Source: Stomorhina lunata
Lineage: Eukaryota > Arthropoda > Insecta > Diptera > Rhiniidae
Length of the DNA stretch: 64,000 nucleotides
Assembly (NCBI GenBank): GCA_933228675.1
Contig: OW121743.1
Location: 16,134,884-16,198,883 of the forward strand
Direction: 5' to 3'
The translations under genes were made by a program, and so were the position numbers. How positions within the stretch are numbered: position 1 is the first letter of the stretch; every line of letters starts with the position of its first letter. Below are positions 24,366 to 36,184 of this stretch, in pieces. The notes under the pieces are model-generated. The model saw only the letters and a list, made by a program, of their open reading frames with translations. It was not told where the DNA came from and ran no database searches.

Positions 24366-24415
24366 TTCTTCTTCTTCTGTTATACTAGACTCCCAGTAGA
24401 GCATAGGCCCTCTTA
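24366..24415 (-). mobile_element. LINE 3' tail fragment at the satellite edge
   Basis: TTCTTCTTCTGTTATACTAG and ACTCCCAGTAGAGCATAGG match the same LINE 3' end, more diverged. It runs straight into GCCCTCTTAGTATT, a word found in every unit of the 253-bp satellite (AGGGCCTCTTAGTATTCAGG), so the satellite starts at or near this LINE tail. Confidence 0.7.
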
Positions 24416-24479
24416 GTATTGTAATACTAAACTGTCTGAAACCAAAATCGGCAATCAGGTAAAAACAACGTTAATCTTT

Positions 24480-27375
24480 CACCAAAGACTCTATAATATA
24501 AAGATGTTGCACTTCCATACATTGATTTGTCGTATGGTCGTTTTGAAAAGTCCCACTCTAATTCGAAAACAACTAATGGAGGCGAATATCCAATAAGAGA
24601 AAGCTAAGGCACACACACGTGCTCATGAAATGTATGTTTGTTTGTGCGTTTATGTGTTTTTCATTGTTCTTTATCCACTTAAATCTGATGTAGGGCCTCT
24701 TAGTATTCAGGTTAAGACAACGTTAATCTTTTACCAAAGACTCAAAAATATAAAGATGTTACACTTCCATACATTGATTTGTCATATGGTCGTTTTGAAA
24801 AGTCCCACTCTAATTCGAAAACAACTAATGGAGACGAATATCCAATAAGATAAAGTTAAGGCACACACACGTGCTCATCAAAATGTATGTTTGTTTGTAC
24901 GTTCATGTGTTTTTCATTGTTCTTTATCCACTTAAATCTGATGTAGGGCCTCTTAGCATTCAGGTTAAGACAACGTTAATCTTTTACCAAAGTCTCAATA
25001 ATATAAAGATGTTGCACTTCCATACATTGATTTGTCGTATGGTCGTTTTGAAAAGTCCCACTCTAATTCGAAAACAACTAATGGAGACGAATATCCAATG
25101 AGACAAAGCTAAGGCACACACAAGTACTCATGAAATGCATGTTTGCTTGTGCGTTTATGTGTTTTTCATTGTTCTTTATCCACTTAAATCTGATGTAGGG
25201 CCTCTTAGTATTCAGGTTAAGACAACGTTAATCTTTTACCAAAGACTCAATAATATAAAGATATTGCACTTCCATACATTGATTTGTCGTATGGTCGTTT
25301 TGAAAAGTCCCACTCTAATTCGAAAACAACTAATGGAGACAATTATCCAATGAGACAAAGCTAAGGCACACACACGTGCTCATAAAAATGTATGTTTGTT
25401 TGTAGGTTTATGTGTTTTTCATTGTTCTTTATCCACATAAATCTGATGTAGGGCCTCTTAGTATTCAGGTTAAGACAACGTTAATCTTTTACCAAAGACT
25501 CAATAATATAAAGATATTGCACTTCCATACATTGATTTGTCGTATGGTCGTTTTGAAAAGTCCCACTCTAATTCGAAAACAACTAATGGAGACAATTATC
25601 CAATGAGACAAAGCTAAGGCACACACACGTACTCATGAAATGCATGTTTGCTTGTGCGTTTATGTGTTTTTCATTGTTCTTTATCCACTTAAATCTGATG
25701 TAGGGCCTCTTAGTATTCAGGTTAAGACAACGTTAATCTTTTACCAAAGACTCTATAATACAAAGATGTTGCACTTCCATACATTGATTTGCCGTATGGT
25801 CGTTTTGAAAAGTCCCACTCTAATTCGAAAATAACTAATGGAGACAATTATCCAATGAGACAAAGCTAAGGCACACACACGTGCTCATAAATGCATGTTT
25901 GCTTGTGGGTTTATGTGTTTTTCATTGTTCTTTATCCACTTAAAATCTGATGTAGGCCTCTTAGTATTCAGGTGAAGACAACGTTAATCTTTCACCAAAG
26001 ACTCTATAATATAAAGATGTTACACTTCCATACATTGATTTGCCGTATGGTCGTTTTGAAAAGTCCCACTCTAATTCGAAAACAACTAATGGAGACAATT
26101 ATCCAATGAGACAAAGCTAAGGCACACACACGTGCTCATGAAATGCATGTTTGCTTGTGCGTTTATGTGTTTTTCATTGTTCTTTATCCACTTAAATCTG
26201 ATGTAGAGCCTCTTAGTATTCAGGTTAAGACAACGTTAATCTTTTACCAAAGACTCAATAATATAAAGATGTTACACTTCCATACATTGATTTGTCGTAT
26301 GGTCGTTTTGAAAAGTCCCACTCTAATTCGAAAACAACTAATGGAGACGAATATCCAATAAGATATAGCTAAGGCGCACACACACGTGCTCATGAAATGC
26401 ATGTTTGCTTGTGCGTTTATGTGTTTTTCATTGTTCTTTATCCACTTAAATCTGATGTAGGGCCTCTTAGTATTCAGGTTAAGACAACGTTAATCTTTCA
26501 CCAAAGACTCTATAATATAAAGATATTGCACTTCCATACATTGATTTGTCGTATGGTCGTTTTGAAAAGTCCCACTCTAATTCGAAGAAAAACTGATGGA
26601 GACGATTATCTAATGAGAGAAAGCTAAGGCACACACACGTGCTCATGAAATGTATGTTTGTTTGTGCGTTTATGTGTTTTTCATTGTTCTTTATCCACTT
26701 AAATCTGATGTAAGGCCTGTTAGTATTCAGGTTAAGACAACGTTAATCTTTCACCAAAGACTCTATAATATAAAGATATTGCACTTCCATACATTGATTT
26801 GTCGTATGGTCGTTTTGAAAAGTCCCACTCTAATTCGAAAACAACTAATGGAGACGAATATCCAATAAGACAAAGCTAAGGCACACACACGTGCTCATCA
26901 AAATGTATGTTTGTTTGTACGTTCATGTGTTTTTCATTCTTTGTTATCCACTTAAATCTGATGTAGGGCCTCTTAGTATTCAGGTTAAGACAACGTTAAT
27001 CTTTTACCAAAGACTCAATAATATAAAGATGTTACACTTCCATGCATTGATTTGTCGTATGGTCGTTTTGAAAAGTCCCACTCTAATTCGAAAACAACTA
27101 ATGGAGACGAATATCCAATAAGAGAAAGCTAAGGCACACACACGTGCTCATGAAATGTATGTTTGTTTGTGCGTTTATGTGTTTTTCATTGTTCTTTATC
27201 CACTTAAATCTGATGTAAGGCCTGTTAGTATTCAGGTTAAGACAACGTTAATCTTTCACCAAAGACTCTATAATACAAAGATGTTGCACTTCCATACATT
27301 GATTTGTCGTATGGTCGTTTTGAAAAGTCCCACTCTAATTCGAAAACAACTAATGGAGACGAATATCCAAAGAGA
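24480..27375 (+). repeat. 253-bp satellite, 11-12 units
   Basis: Highly similar head-to-tail units contain CTTCCATACATTGATTTGTC, GTCGTTTTGAAAAGTCCC, CACACACGTGCTCATGAAAT and GTTCTTTATCCACTTAAATC. Equivalent points fall at 24630, 24883, 25135, 25388, 25640, 25893, 26143, 26397, 26650, 26903 and 27155, 250-254 bp apart. Each unit has a ~64-77-codon frame starting at ATGTATGTTTG, but 253 is not a multiple of three and every frame stops within its own unit, with no shared domain. Satellite DNA, not a gene family. Confidence 0.95.
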
Positions 27376-27389
27376 CAAAACTCACTAAA

Positions 27390-27690
27390 ACGCTCATAAA
27401 TCTGAAGATAATGAGAATTTTCAGTTTATTTTTTGCATACATAATTTTGTGAAAACTGTAATAAATTTGCCAAATTTTTAGATAATCGGTCCACATTTGA
27501 CCCTAGCTCTCATATAAGTCCAAATGACGGAAACAGCTTAAATGTATAAGTTTTGAGAAAATGTTTGTATGATGGCAAAATTTAGCAAATATTTGTCTTT
27601 ATACAGGTAAAAGAACACCTTTGACCTTAGTGGTGAAGGGTATCATATGGTCGGGCTTGACCGACTATAGCACTCTCTTACTTGTTTTTT
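27390..27690 (-). mobile_element. DINE-like 5' fragment, inverted
   Basis: Reverse complement of the first ~300 bp of the element at 20661: TTTGACCCTAGCTCTCATAT, TTGACCTTAGTGGTGAAGGG, ATGGTCGGGCTTGACCGAC and CTCTTACTTG mirror the 5' terminus. It abuts the end of the 253-bp satellite. With the forward copy at 20661, it makes an inverted pair enclosing ~4.4 kb that includes the whole satellite. Confidence 0.8.
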
Positions 27691-27959
27691 GTTAAAGAAT
27701 TTTTTTTAAAAATTTAAGAAAGAAATTTTTTGGTTACAAATTTTAAGGATTTTTATTAAAATTTTTTATCAATATTTCTTTTTTGGTTTCGTGAAAAAAT
27801 TTATTCAAAGAATTTTTTTTTTTTGTAAAAAAATCCCAAAATTTTTTTTGTAAAAAAATTCCAAAATTTTTTTTTGTAAAAAAATTCCATTTTTTTTTTT
27901 CAAAAATTTGAAGAAAATTTTTAAATATTCTAGAGAAATATTGTCAATAAATATTTTTT

Positions 27960-30240
27960 TGTTTAAATTTTATTCAAGGGAAAAGTAATACTTTCCTTTT
28001 TTTTCGTTAAAGAATTTATTCAAAGAACTTATGTTTTTTTTTTGTTAAAAAATTTTTTCGAAATTTTCTTAAGTTTTTTTAGGAAATTTTTTTGTTCAAG
28101 AACATTTCTATAAAATAAATAATTAAAAAAAAAAAAAATTGAATTAAAAAATTTTAGGAAGATTTTTATAAAAATTTCTGCCTAGAAGTAATATTTCATT
28201 AAAAAATGTTTATGTTAAAATTTCAAAAATTTAAATAAGATTTTGATAAAAATTTCTTTCTAGAGAAATATTTTCAATAAAAAAATTTTATGTTAAAATT
28301 GTATTCAAGGGAAAAATTTGTCCTATTTTTTCGTTAAAAAAAATTTATTCAAAGAACTTTTTTGTGAAAAAAAATCAAGAAATTTTTTAAAGATTTTTTT
28401 TTGTTCCAAAATTTGAAGATTTTTAGAAAAATTTCTTTCTAGAGAAATATTTTCAATAAATATTTTTATTTCAAAATTTGAAGAAGATTTTTATAAAAAC
28501 TTCTCTCTTTTTTATAATTTTTTTTTTTTTTGTAAAAATTTTATTCAAGGGAAAAATTTTCATTTTTTTGGTTAAAAAATTTATTCAAAGAACTTTTTTT
28601 CTGAAAAAAATCAAGTCTTTTTTTAAAGAAATTTTGTTATTTTTTGAAATTTTTTTGTTCCAAAATTTGAAGAAGATTTTTATTAAAATTTCTGTCTAGA
28701 GAAATATTTTCAATAAATTTGTTTGTTCCAAAATTTGAAGAAGATTTTTATAAAAATTTCTTTCTTTTTTTATAATTTTTTTTTTTTTTTTGTAAAAATT
28801 TTATTCAAAGGAAAAATTTTCCTTTTTTTCGTTAAAAAATTTATTCAAAGAACTTTTTTCTGAAAAAAATCAAGTCTTTTTTTAAAGAAATTTTGTTATT
28901 TTTTGAAATTTTTTTGTTCCAAAATTTGAAGAAGATTTTTATTAAAATTTCTGTCTAGAGAAATATTTTCAATAAATTTGTTTGTTCCAAAATTTGAAGA
29001 AGATTTTTATAAAAATTTCTTTCTTTTTTTATAATTTTTTTTTTTTTGTAAAAATTTTATTCAAAGGAAAAATTTTCCTTTTTTTCGTTAAAAAATTTAT
29101 TCAAAGAACTTTTTTCTGAAAAAAATCAAGTCTTTTTTTAAAGAAATTTTGTTATTTTTTGAAATTTTTTTGTTCCAAAATTTGAAGAAGATTTTTAGAA
29201 AAATTTCTTTCTAGAGAAATATTTTCAATAAATTTTTTTGTTCCAAAATTTGAAGAAGATTTTTATAAAAATTTCTTTCTTTTTTTAAATTTTTTTTTTT
29301 TTTTTTTTGTAAAAATTTTATTCAAGGGAAAAATTTTCCTTGTTTTCGTTAAAAAATTTATTCAAAGAACTTTTTTTCTGAAAAAAATCAAGTCTTTTTT
29401 AAAGAAATTTTTTTATTTTTTGAAATTTTTTTGTTCCAAAATTTGAAGAAGATTTTTAGAAAAATTTCTTTCTAGAGAAATATTTTCAATAAATTTTTTT
29501 GTTCCAAAATTTGAAGAAGATTTTTATAAAAATTTCTTTCTTTTTTTATAAATTTTTTTTTTTTGTAAAAATTTTATTCAAGGGAAAAATTTTCCTTTTT
29601 TTTGTTAAAAAATTTATTCAAAGAACTTTTTTTCTGAAAAAAATCAAGTCTTTTTTTAAAGAAATTTTGTTATTTTTTGAAATTTTTTTGTTCCAAAATT
29701 TGAAGAAGATTTTTAGAAAAATTTCTTTCTAGAGAAATATTTTCAATAAATTTTTTTGTTCCAAAAGAAGAAGATTTTTATTTAAATTTCTTTCTAGAGA
29801 AATATTTTCAATATTTTTTTTTTTTTTTTTTGTTAAAATTTTATTCAAGGAAAAAATTTTCCTTTTTTTCGTTAAAAAATTTATTCAAAGAACTTTTTTT
29901 CTGAAAAAAAAAATCAAGTCTTTTTTTAAAAAAATTTTGTTATTTTTTGAAATTTTTTTGTTTCAAAATTTGAAGAAGATTTTTAGAAAAATTTCTTTCT
30001 AGAGAAATATTTTCAATAAATTTTTTTGTTCCAAAAGAAGAAGATTTTTATTAAAATTTCTTTCTGGAGAAATATTTTCAATAAAATTATTTTTTTTTTT
30101 TGTAAAAATTTTATTCAAGGGAAAAATTTTCCTTTTTTTCGTTAAAAAATTTATTCAAAGAACTTTTTTTGGGGAAAAAAATCAAATCATTTTTAAAGAA
30201 ATTTTCTCAAAATTTGAAGAAGATTTTTAATAGTTTTTCT
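27960..30240 (+). repeat. ~260-bp T-rich tandem repeat, 8-9 units
   Basis: TATTCAAGGGAAAAATTTTC (or AAAGG variants) recurs near 27970, 28310, 28541, 28802, 29060, 29320, 29577, 29845 and 30113, settling at 257-268 bp. Each unit also has TTATTCAAAGAACTTTTTT and CTAGAGAAATATTTTCAATA. Long T runs give Phe/Lys/Ile-rich frames (28478-28699, 29499-29732) that are composition artefacts. Confidence 0.9.
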
Positions 30241-31440
30241 AGAAAATTTTGATAAAATATTTTTCGGTCAATTATTTTCTTTAGAATATTTTTAGCTACA
30301 TTTTTTTAGGATTTTTTTTTTGTTGAAAATTTTTTTTATAAAAGAAAATTGAAGCCCACAGAGATTAAAAAAAGAAATATTTACGTCACAATTTATTTAT
30401 TTTTTTTTTTAATTTTTAAATTATTTTTTCTTAATTTTCTCTATAAGAAAAAATTTTCTTTCGAAATTTTCGATTTAAAAAAAATTCATTCTAAATCAAT
30501 TTTGTTTGTTTTTTCTTGAATTTTAGTTTTTATTATGTAATAAGAGAAAAAAAAATCATTTAATTTTTGTGAATGATTTCTTTTTTTTTCAATTTTCATT
30601 ATGTATTAAAATAGAGATTGAAGTTCAAACGCAAGCGTGAAAAATCTCATGATAAGAATGAGATTTTTTTTGCCACAAAAACAAAAGGGGTGTAATTGAA
30701 ATTAAAGAGGTACAAAAACACAAAATTTTATATCTTAAAAAAGAGCGACTATCTTTAAATGATAAAGAAAATCTGTTTTTCATGATAAAACAGAAAAAAA
30801 AACATGGGAAAATGTGTTAAATAATTTTATTAATTCAAAGTTAGTTATTGTTTTTTGCAAAAACAGATGAAAAGAAATCACCACGTTTACATTACACTCT
30901 TTTTTGTTCATGTGTTTCTTACATACACACACACACTCGTTCTGTTAATGATTAACACTAAATTTGCTCTTTTAAAAGAAAATGTTAAGAGCAAAAGTAA
31001 CAGAAAGAGCTCTTGTTAATAATGTTGTTGTTGTTGCTGTTAGATGTAATGTGCTTAAGACAGGGATGGAAAACATGATACAATTGTACTTTTTTTATAC
31101 ATTTTAAATCTTATTGGCACTGTGATACTCCCGTGACCTGCTTGATACAATTTGAAAATCTTCAATATTTATATCACAAAGAATAAGAATAACTTCGTAT
31201 TTTTTTCTTTTTAGTTCTAGTGCTTTTTAAATGAAAAATTGGAGAGATTTGCTTTGATGGGAATGGCACCTACTGATTATTGGGACCATGAATTTTGTCA
31301 CCTAACTTAAAATTTCAACAGGGAATATATAAAATTCCCCAGAGTCATTTTTAAAAGCTTGAAAATAAAAGTAGCTTATAAATATTAATATTCTTGTAGT
31401 TTTTAGCATTAAACTGCAAAACAAGATATTTTCTACACGT
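30240..31440. other. AT-rich DNA, no gene seen
   Basis: The first part decays out of the T-rich array. A short CA run lies at about 30921-30936 and TTGTTGTTGTTG near 31025. No protein-like frame or RNA gene is recognised. Confidence 0.4.
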
Positions 31441-31565
31441 TAATCCATATGTAAAATTTAGGTACACTTTGACCTAGGCGCACATATCTGCCGGAAATGA
31501 CATTAGTAGTGTAGGATATCATATAATAAGTCAGCCTTGAGCGACTACAAAATTTTACACTTTTT
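31440..31565 (-). mobile_element. Diverged DINE-like 5' terminus
   Basis: GACATTAGTAGTGTAGGATATCATAT followed by AAGTCAGCCTTGAGCGACTAC is a weak reverse-complement match to the TATAGTCGGTCAAGCCCGAC..GATACCCTTCACCACT terminus of the DINE-like elements. Order and spacing are kept, but many positions differ. Confidence 0.4.
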
Positions 31566-32018
31566 TTTAGTCATTTAAGTAATAACACTCTGATACCAAA
31601 ACATAAAAATTCAGGAAGCGACCTATTTTGGGTTTTAGGCCTCATTGAGTACATGACAAATCATGCATAGAAATTTCAGAAATAATTCAAAGTTTAGGAG
31701 TTATACGCAAAAAAAAAACGATTTTAAGGAGGTTCGTCAACTTATCGACCAGTAGCAGAGCCAATTTACATCCGATTTTTTTAACAGCAAATAACAGAAA
31801 ACAGATTGCGCTTTAAAATGACATATAATTTATGATCAAAAGTATTTTTTTAATATCAAACAAAAAAAGAAACATTTTGTCCACTTTTTTTTATTTTAGT
31901 AGCATTTTATTGCATATTCTTATATTAAAGTTTATAAAAGTTTACTTTAATATAACAAGAGAATTAAGTTCCTAATAAAACGTGGTTTTATTTTTTTTAA
32001 ATCGGACTTAATCTTAGC
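31565..32018. other. AT-rich DNA, nothing recognised
   Basis: No reading frame, repeat unit or RNA gene could be supported in this stretch. Confidence 0.4.
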
Positions 32019-32412
32019 CTATACCAGAGACTACAAAAGAGATTATATCAGAGATTATATATGAGATTATATTAGAGATTATATCAGAGACAATACCACA
32101 GACTATATCATAGATTATAGTAGAGACTATTACAGAGCCAATTCAAGGAACTATACTAAAGCTTAAATAGGAGACTATACAAGAGACTTTAACCGAGTAT
32201 ATACCAGAACCCATACTAGAGCCTATGCAAGAGGCTATACCACAGACTATACTAGAGACTGTACCTTTTATACTAGAGACTATAACAGAGTCAATATCAG
32301 TGCCTATAACTGAGACTATAGGAGACTATAGAAGAGACTAGTCCAGAGATTATACCAGAGACTATAACGGAGCCTACATAAAAGTTTATACCAGAACAGA
32401 TACCAACGACTG
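32018..32412. repeat. 12-bp minisatellite, AGAGACTATACC type
   Basis: Degenerate copies of AGAGACTATACC / AGAGATTATATC run for ~390 bp. The period is about 12 bp with frequent 6-bp interruptions (AGCCTATA words). The sequence differs from the AGTTCTA arrays near the window start, although the period is similar. Confidence 0.8.
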
Positions 32413-33079
32413 TACTGAAGACCGAAAAGTTATTAAGCTTTTCGTAAACTGACTAGGTCATTTAATAGAAATTCTTTATAAAAAATAAAATCTTAAAATT
32501 TTAACTTTGGAAAAAGTAAAATAACTTTTGTAAATGTAAACCGATATCAATAAGTAATGTCTCGTTTTTTTTCTATATAGGAACTAGCTTTAAAAATCAG
32601 TATAAAACAAACAAGATTTTATAGAAAAAAATTAAAATAATTAGTTTAAAAAAAAAAAAATAGCGAAACTTTTGATAAAAACTCGCCTAATTTCGCAAAA
32701 TATATGCGCTATGCCATGCAGCTGGTAAAAGCTTGATCCTTTGACTTTCCAAAACTGTTAACAATTTTAAAATCGCTCTGCAATTGTAAGAGTTGGAGGA
32801 ACTAAAGTACTACGACCTACCTGAAAAGAGTTTTTTGTGGATATCTTAAAATTTGGCACGTGTTTCCAAATCTTCAAAAATTGCTGTTGTATGTTCTCAC
32901 GTAGGCCTATAAAACCCCACTAGGTCGTATGCCAAGTTTCTAAAGAAGTTGCTTATTTGTAACACCATGCAATTTATCAAATTTTAGGACAAGCAAAGCT
33001 TTATGAGGTATCATTTCATGAGAAATAGGTCAAACAGTTTCCACAAGTTAAAAAGGAGAAAGAACTTCAAGATAAGTAA
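32412..33079. other. AT-rich DNA before the mariner remnant
   Basis: No gene is supported. Words such as GTCGTATGCCAAGTTTCTAA near 32925 may be the decayed non-coding 5' part of the mariner copy, but no terminal inverted repeat could be identified. Confidence 0.35.
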
Positions 33080-33703
33080 CGTTCAGGTCGGCCAAGTGAA
33101 GTTGATGATGATGTACATAATCCTATTTTGAAGCATATCACAACTGGAGAAGAAAATTGATTGTTTGCAATAACGTCAATCGAAAACTATCATGGTCCAA
33201 GCATGATGAACGCCACAAACCACTTTAAAGGCTGATGTTCATCAAAAAAAGATTATGCCGTCAGTTTGGTGGGACTGGAAGTGTGCGGTATATTTTAAGC
33301 TACTTCCAAGGAACTAAACGATTAATTCGGATGTTTACTATGAACACAAGGATAAATTGAATACAGCCATCAAGGAGAAACGGCCAGAATTGGTCAATCG
33401 TAAAGGGGTCATATATTTCACCAAGCAACGCTAGACCGTACACATCTTTGGTCACTCGCCAAAAACTGAGAAAACTTGGCTGGAAACTTTTAATGCATCC
33501 ACCATATAGCCCTGACCTTGCACCGTCAGACATCCCTTTTGTTTCGGACTTTGCAAAACTGAAAACTTTCGATATGACAAGGCTCGCATTTGGTTCAGTT
33601 TTTTTGCAGAAAAGAACCAAAAGTTCTATGAGCGTGTAATAAAGATGTTGCGGGAAAGATCGGGAAAGTTATCCAACAAAATGGAAATTATATAATTGAT
33701 TAA
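33080..33703 (+). pseudogene. mariner (Tc1/mariner, DD34D) transposase remnant
   Basis: Pieces of a mariner transposase are recognisable in order across shifting frames. RSGRPSEVDDD lies at 33080-33112. An ITTGEEN piece at about 33140 has GEE where mariner has GDE, so the first catalytic Asp is replaced, and a stop follows. WWDWK lies near 33266. KLNTAIKEKRPELVNRKGV is near 33355. A decayed HQDNARP-equivalent near 33419 lost one base. GWKLLMHPPYSPDLAPSD at 33478-33531 keeps the third Asp. The end reads GKVIQQNGNYIID then stop at 33703. The N-terminal DNA-binding part is largely deleted. A dead copy; the family normally has ~345 residues. Confidence 0.88.
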
Positions 33704-33754
33704 AGTTCATTCTAAAATCTAAAACATGAGTTTACTTCCTTTTAAAAATCGCCG

Positions 33755-33793
33755 GTTTCTACAATGTATGTAGATGCAATACATTGTAGAAAC
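33755..33793. other. Perfect 15-bp stem-loop
   Basis: GTTTCTACAATGTAT (33755-33769) is exactly complementary to ATACATTGTAGAAAC (33779-33793) around a 9-nt loop. It lies between the mariner remnant and the LINE insertion, in DNA where no gene is seen. It could be a remnant of a terminal inverted repeat or an independent small palindrome. Confidence 0.7.
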
Positions 33794-33906
33794 ATCGAGA
33801 AATAACCGCCAAAAGGGCTTAAGCGACATGATGGACGATTTTCATTTTATTATTAAAATTTATTATTCATGATCATCTGCATCATCTCACAAAATATCAG
33901 GGCAGT

Positions 33907-33919
33907 AGAATTTACCGTT
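33907..33919. repeat. Target site duplication, left copy
   Basis: AGAATTTACCGTT here is repeated exactly at 35286-35298, flanking the LINE insertion. A 13-bp exact direct repeat at both borders is the expected signature of target-primed reverse transcription. Confidence 0.88.
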
Positions 33920-35285
33920 CTGGAATGAAGGTATACTAGTCAAAATACCAAAAAAGGGTGACTCCAAAGACTGCAATAACTACAGGGGAATAACACTTCT
34001 TCCAATACCGAGCAAAATACTAAGTCGAGTAATTTTGAATAGAATGTCTGACGCAGTTTCTGAAACACTCCGCGAAAATCAGTTTGGGTTCCGAGAGAAT
34101 AGATCTTGTGTTAATCTAATCAACACAGTAAGAATAGTATTGGAGCAATGTAATGAATTCCGCACCCCCATTTATCTAGCGTTTATCGACTTTATGAAGG
34201 CCTTCGACAATGTCAACAGGTGCTATCTATAGAGAATTTTAGAAAACCGTAACATGCCAACGAAAATTCTGAACTTAATTCGGGCAATGTACGTGGACTT
34301 TAAATGCCGGGTTCTACATAAAGGTAAATTGTCTAATCCGTTCGGAGTTACTACTGGAGTAAGACAAGGATGTATATTATCACCTATACTTTTTATCCTT
34401 GTCATCGACAATATAATGCGCACGGCACTGAATGGTAGACGTGGTATCCAATGGACACCATTTAAGCAACTCGAGGACTTGGAATACGCCGATGACGTAT
34501 GTCTTCTAAGCCAAAGACCAGCTCACCTTCAAGAAAACACTAGCGCTATTACTGTTGAATCTCGGGCAGCTGGGCTGGAAATCAATATCTCCAAGACAAA
34601 GATTATGCCTGGAGGCTATGGCGCAAACCCGTCGCCACACATCAATGTGGATAACGAGGGTATTGGTTGTGTAGGTACCTTTAATTATCTTGGTAGTTTG
34701 GTATCTACAAAAGGTGGCGCCGATGAGGATATTGAATCGCGTATTAATAAGGCAAAATCTGCATTCGGCATTCTCCGAACTATATGGAAATCTCGGCAAA
34801 TATCAACAACAACTAAGTTACGAATATATAACTCGAAAGTCAAGTCCATCTTGTATTACGGCTGCGAAACTTGGAAACGCACAAATGCCATCGATAAGCG
34901 CCTGCAAACCTTTGCAAACAAATGCTTGCGGCAAATCCTTAATATATGGTGGCCAAATCGAATAAGAAATGAAGATCTACTAAACGCTACAAACCAAATC
35001 CCTTCTTCTATAGAGGTATGTCAACGGAAATGGCGATGGATAGGCCACACACTTCGAAGGCCAAATACCAACATTGCTCGACAAGCGCTTCGTTGGAATC
35101 CACAAGGAAGCGGCCGTCGTGTTGGTGCACCTGCTAGAACGTGGAGAAGGTCAATTGATGCGGAGTTACAAGCAGCAAACTATTCATGGAATGATGTAAG
35201 CCTAACATCTCGCAATAGAGTTCGATATAAAAGGATGGTTGAGGCCCTATGCTCCACTGGGAGTCAAGGATAACAGAAGAAGAAA
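33920..35285 (+). mobile_element. 5'-truncated non-LTR retrotransposon, copy 1
   Basis: The insertion is bounded by a 13-bp duplication (33907-33919 and 35286-35298). It starts abruptly within the RT-coding part, as usual for 5' truncation, and ends in CAAGGATAACAGAAGAAGAAA with no long poly-A. The very short 3'UTR ending in GAA-type repeats and the C-terminal WRWIGHTLRR region suggest an RTE-like clade, but this is from memory and the clade is not certain. A second, longer copy lies at 44136-46258 in the opposite orientation. Confidence 0.9.
33921..35276 (+). pseudogene. Reverse transcriptase of LINE copy 1, one nonsense codon
   Basis: A single reading frame from 33921 to the stop after 35273 is broken only by TAG at 34230-34232, where copy 2 has TGG (Trp in RSYLWRIL). 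The order is: NYRGITLLPIPSKIL; QFGFRENRSC; RT motif A in FIDFMKAFDNVNR; motif B GVRQGCILSPILF; motif C YADD at 34485-34496; then FNYLGSLVSTKGGADEDI, YYGCETWKRTNA, KWRWIGHTLRR and ARTWRRSIDAEL. Endonuclease and the linker are absent because of truncation. Otherwise intact, so the insertion is fairly young. Confidence 0.92.
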
Positions 35286-35298
35286 AGAATTTACCGTT
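35286..35298. repeat. Target site duplication, right copy
   Basis: AGAATTTACCGTT, identical to 33907-33919, directly after the GAAGAAGAAA tail of the LINE. Confidence 0.88.
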
Positions 35299-36134
35299 AT
35301 GATTTTACAGCAAAAACAATAAAGACTTAAGTACAATTCACTGTCCAAAGATATTTTAAAAAATGCTTCTACTATAAATTTTAGTTTTTGGCTCGACATT
35401 TTATTTTATAAAAGCAGCAACAAAGTAAGACTGCAAACTTGATTTACTGTATATGTATGTGACAACAAAGCAAATAAAATTCCATTCAAAAAATTTTAAA
35501 AATGTTAAATTTTTTTATACAGTTTTTTGTCTCTCCTGAAAAAATTCAAAAAGTGCAGTTGGCACCTTTGCACTCTAAGCTAGCGATATACGACTTCCAA
35601 ATCACTAAAAAGTTTTTGATAAATACGAAGAAATGTCAATCCATAATTTCAAATAAAATTTCATTAGATAATACAAGTTTTATTTCAAGATATTGCAAAA
35701 AAATACTACCCATTCATTAGCAGTTGATGAAAGCACAGAATGACTCTAATAGTGTACGCGAATTTTTACATAGTTTTTATTTTTCTGTTTTCAATAAATA
35801 TAAAAATGGTACCTTCATTATATAAAAAGTACAATTTGTTTTACTTGTTGGTACAAAATCGATAAAGCCATTTTCCATCCCTGCTTAAGATTAACCCTAC
35901 TTTTTGCGGAAGAGATACTCTTTCTAGTTTTTTTCTTTTGCTTTTTTGAAGGCAAATGTTAGCAGTAGGGGAAATTTATGTAATTTTTAAGAACTTACTA
36001 AAAAAACCATTACCATTAAATAAAAGTTTATTTCTTTATTTAAATTTTCACTTTTAAGATTAACTTTTTGTATTTGTTTTAATTTTAGTTACCAGGTGCT
36101 ATTTTTGCTTTTTTTTTTGGCTTAGAAACTATAA
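35299..36134. other. Probable intron DNA, nothing specific seen
   Basis: AT-rich sequence. The frame at 35502-35720 has no recognisable domain. If the exon at 36140-36184 is real, this stretch is the 5' part of its first intron on the minus strand. Confidence 0.4.
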
Positions 36135-36139
36135 CTCAC

Positions 36140-36184
36140 CTGAGCTTCTGGCAATTTACGCGATGAAATACGATAGATCGACAT
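36140..36184 (-). CDS. Candidate first coding exon of a host gene (partial)
   Basis: On the minus strand an ATG at 36184-36182 has an A at -3 (TACAATG, fly-like context). It opens 15 codons reading MSIYRISSRKLPEAQ and runs to CAG|GTGAGT at 36140/36139, a strong splice donor, leaving the intron in phase 0. The codons are GC-richer than the flanks. No downstream exon is recognised between here and the window start, so the rest of the gene would lie beyond a very long, repeat-filled intron. I do not recognise the protein. A chance ATG plus donor is possible; the nearby promoter-like sequence is the second support. Confidence 0.45.

Noticed and set aside
24630..27388. Family of ten to eleven similar 64-77-codon frames, possibly a tandem gene family
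   Set aside because: One frame per 253-bp satellite unit, no domain, no conserved start context beyond DNA identity, similar conservation outside the frame, and stops appear in some units.
28478..29732. Phe/Lys-rich frames with membrane-protein-like composition
   Set aside because: Produced by T-runs in the ~260-bp array and repeated with its units.
34506..34965. Other frames across LINE copy 1 (minus 34506-34799, plus 34690-34965)
   Set aside because: They overlap the well-supported RT frame and have no motifs of their own.
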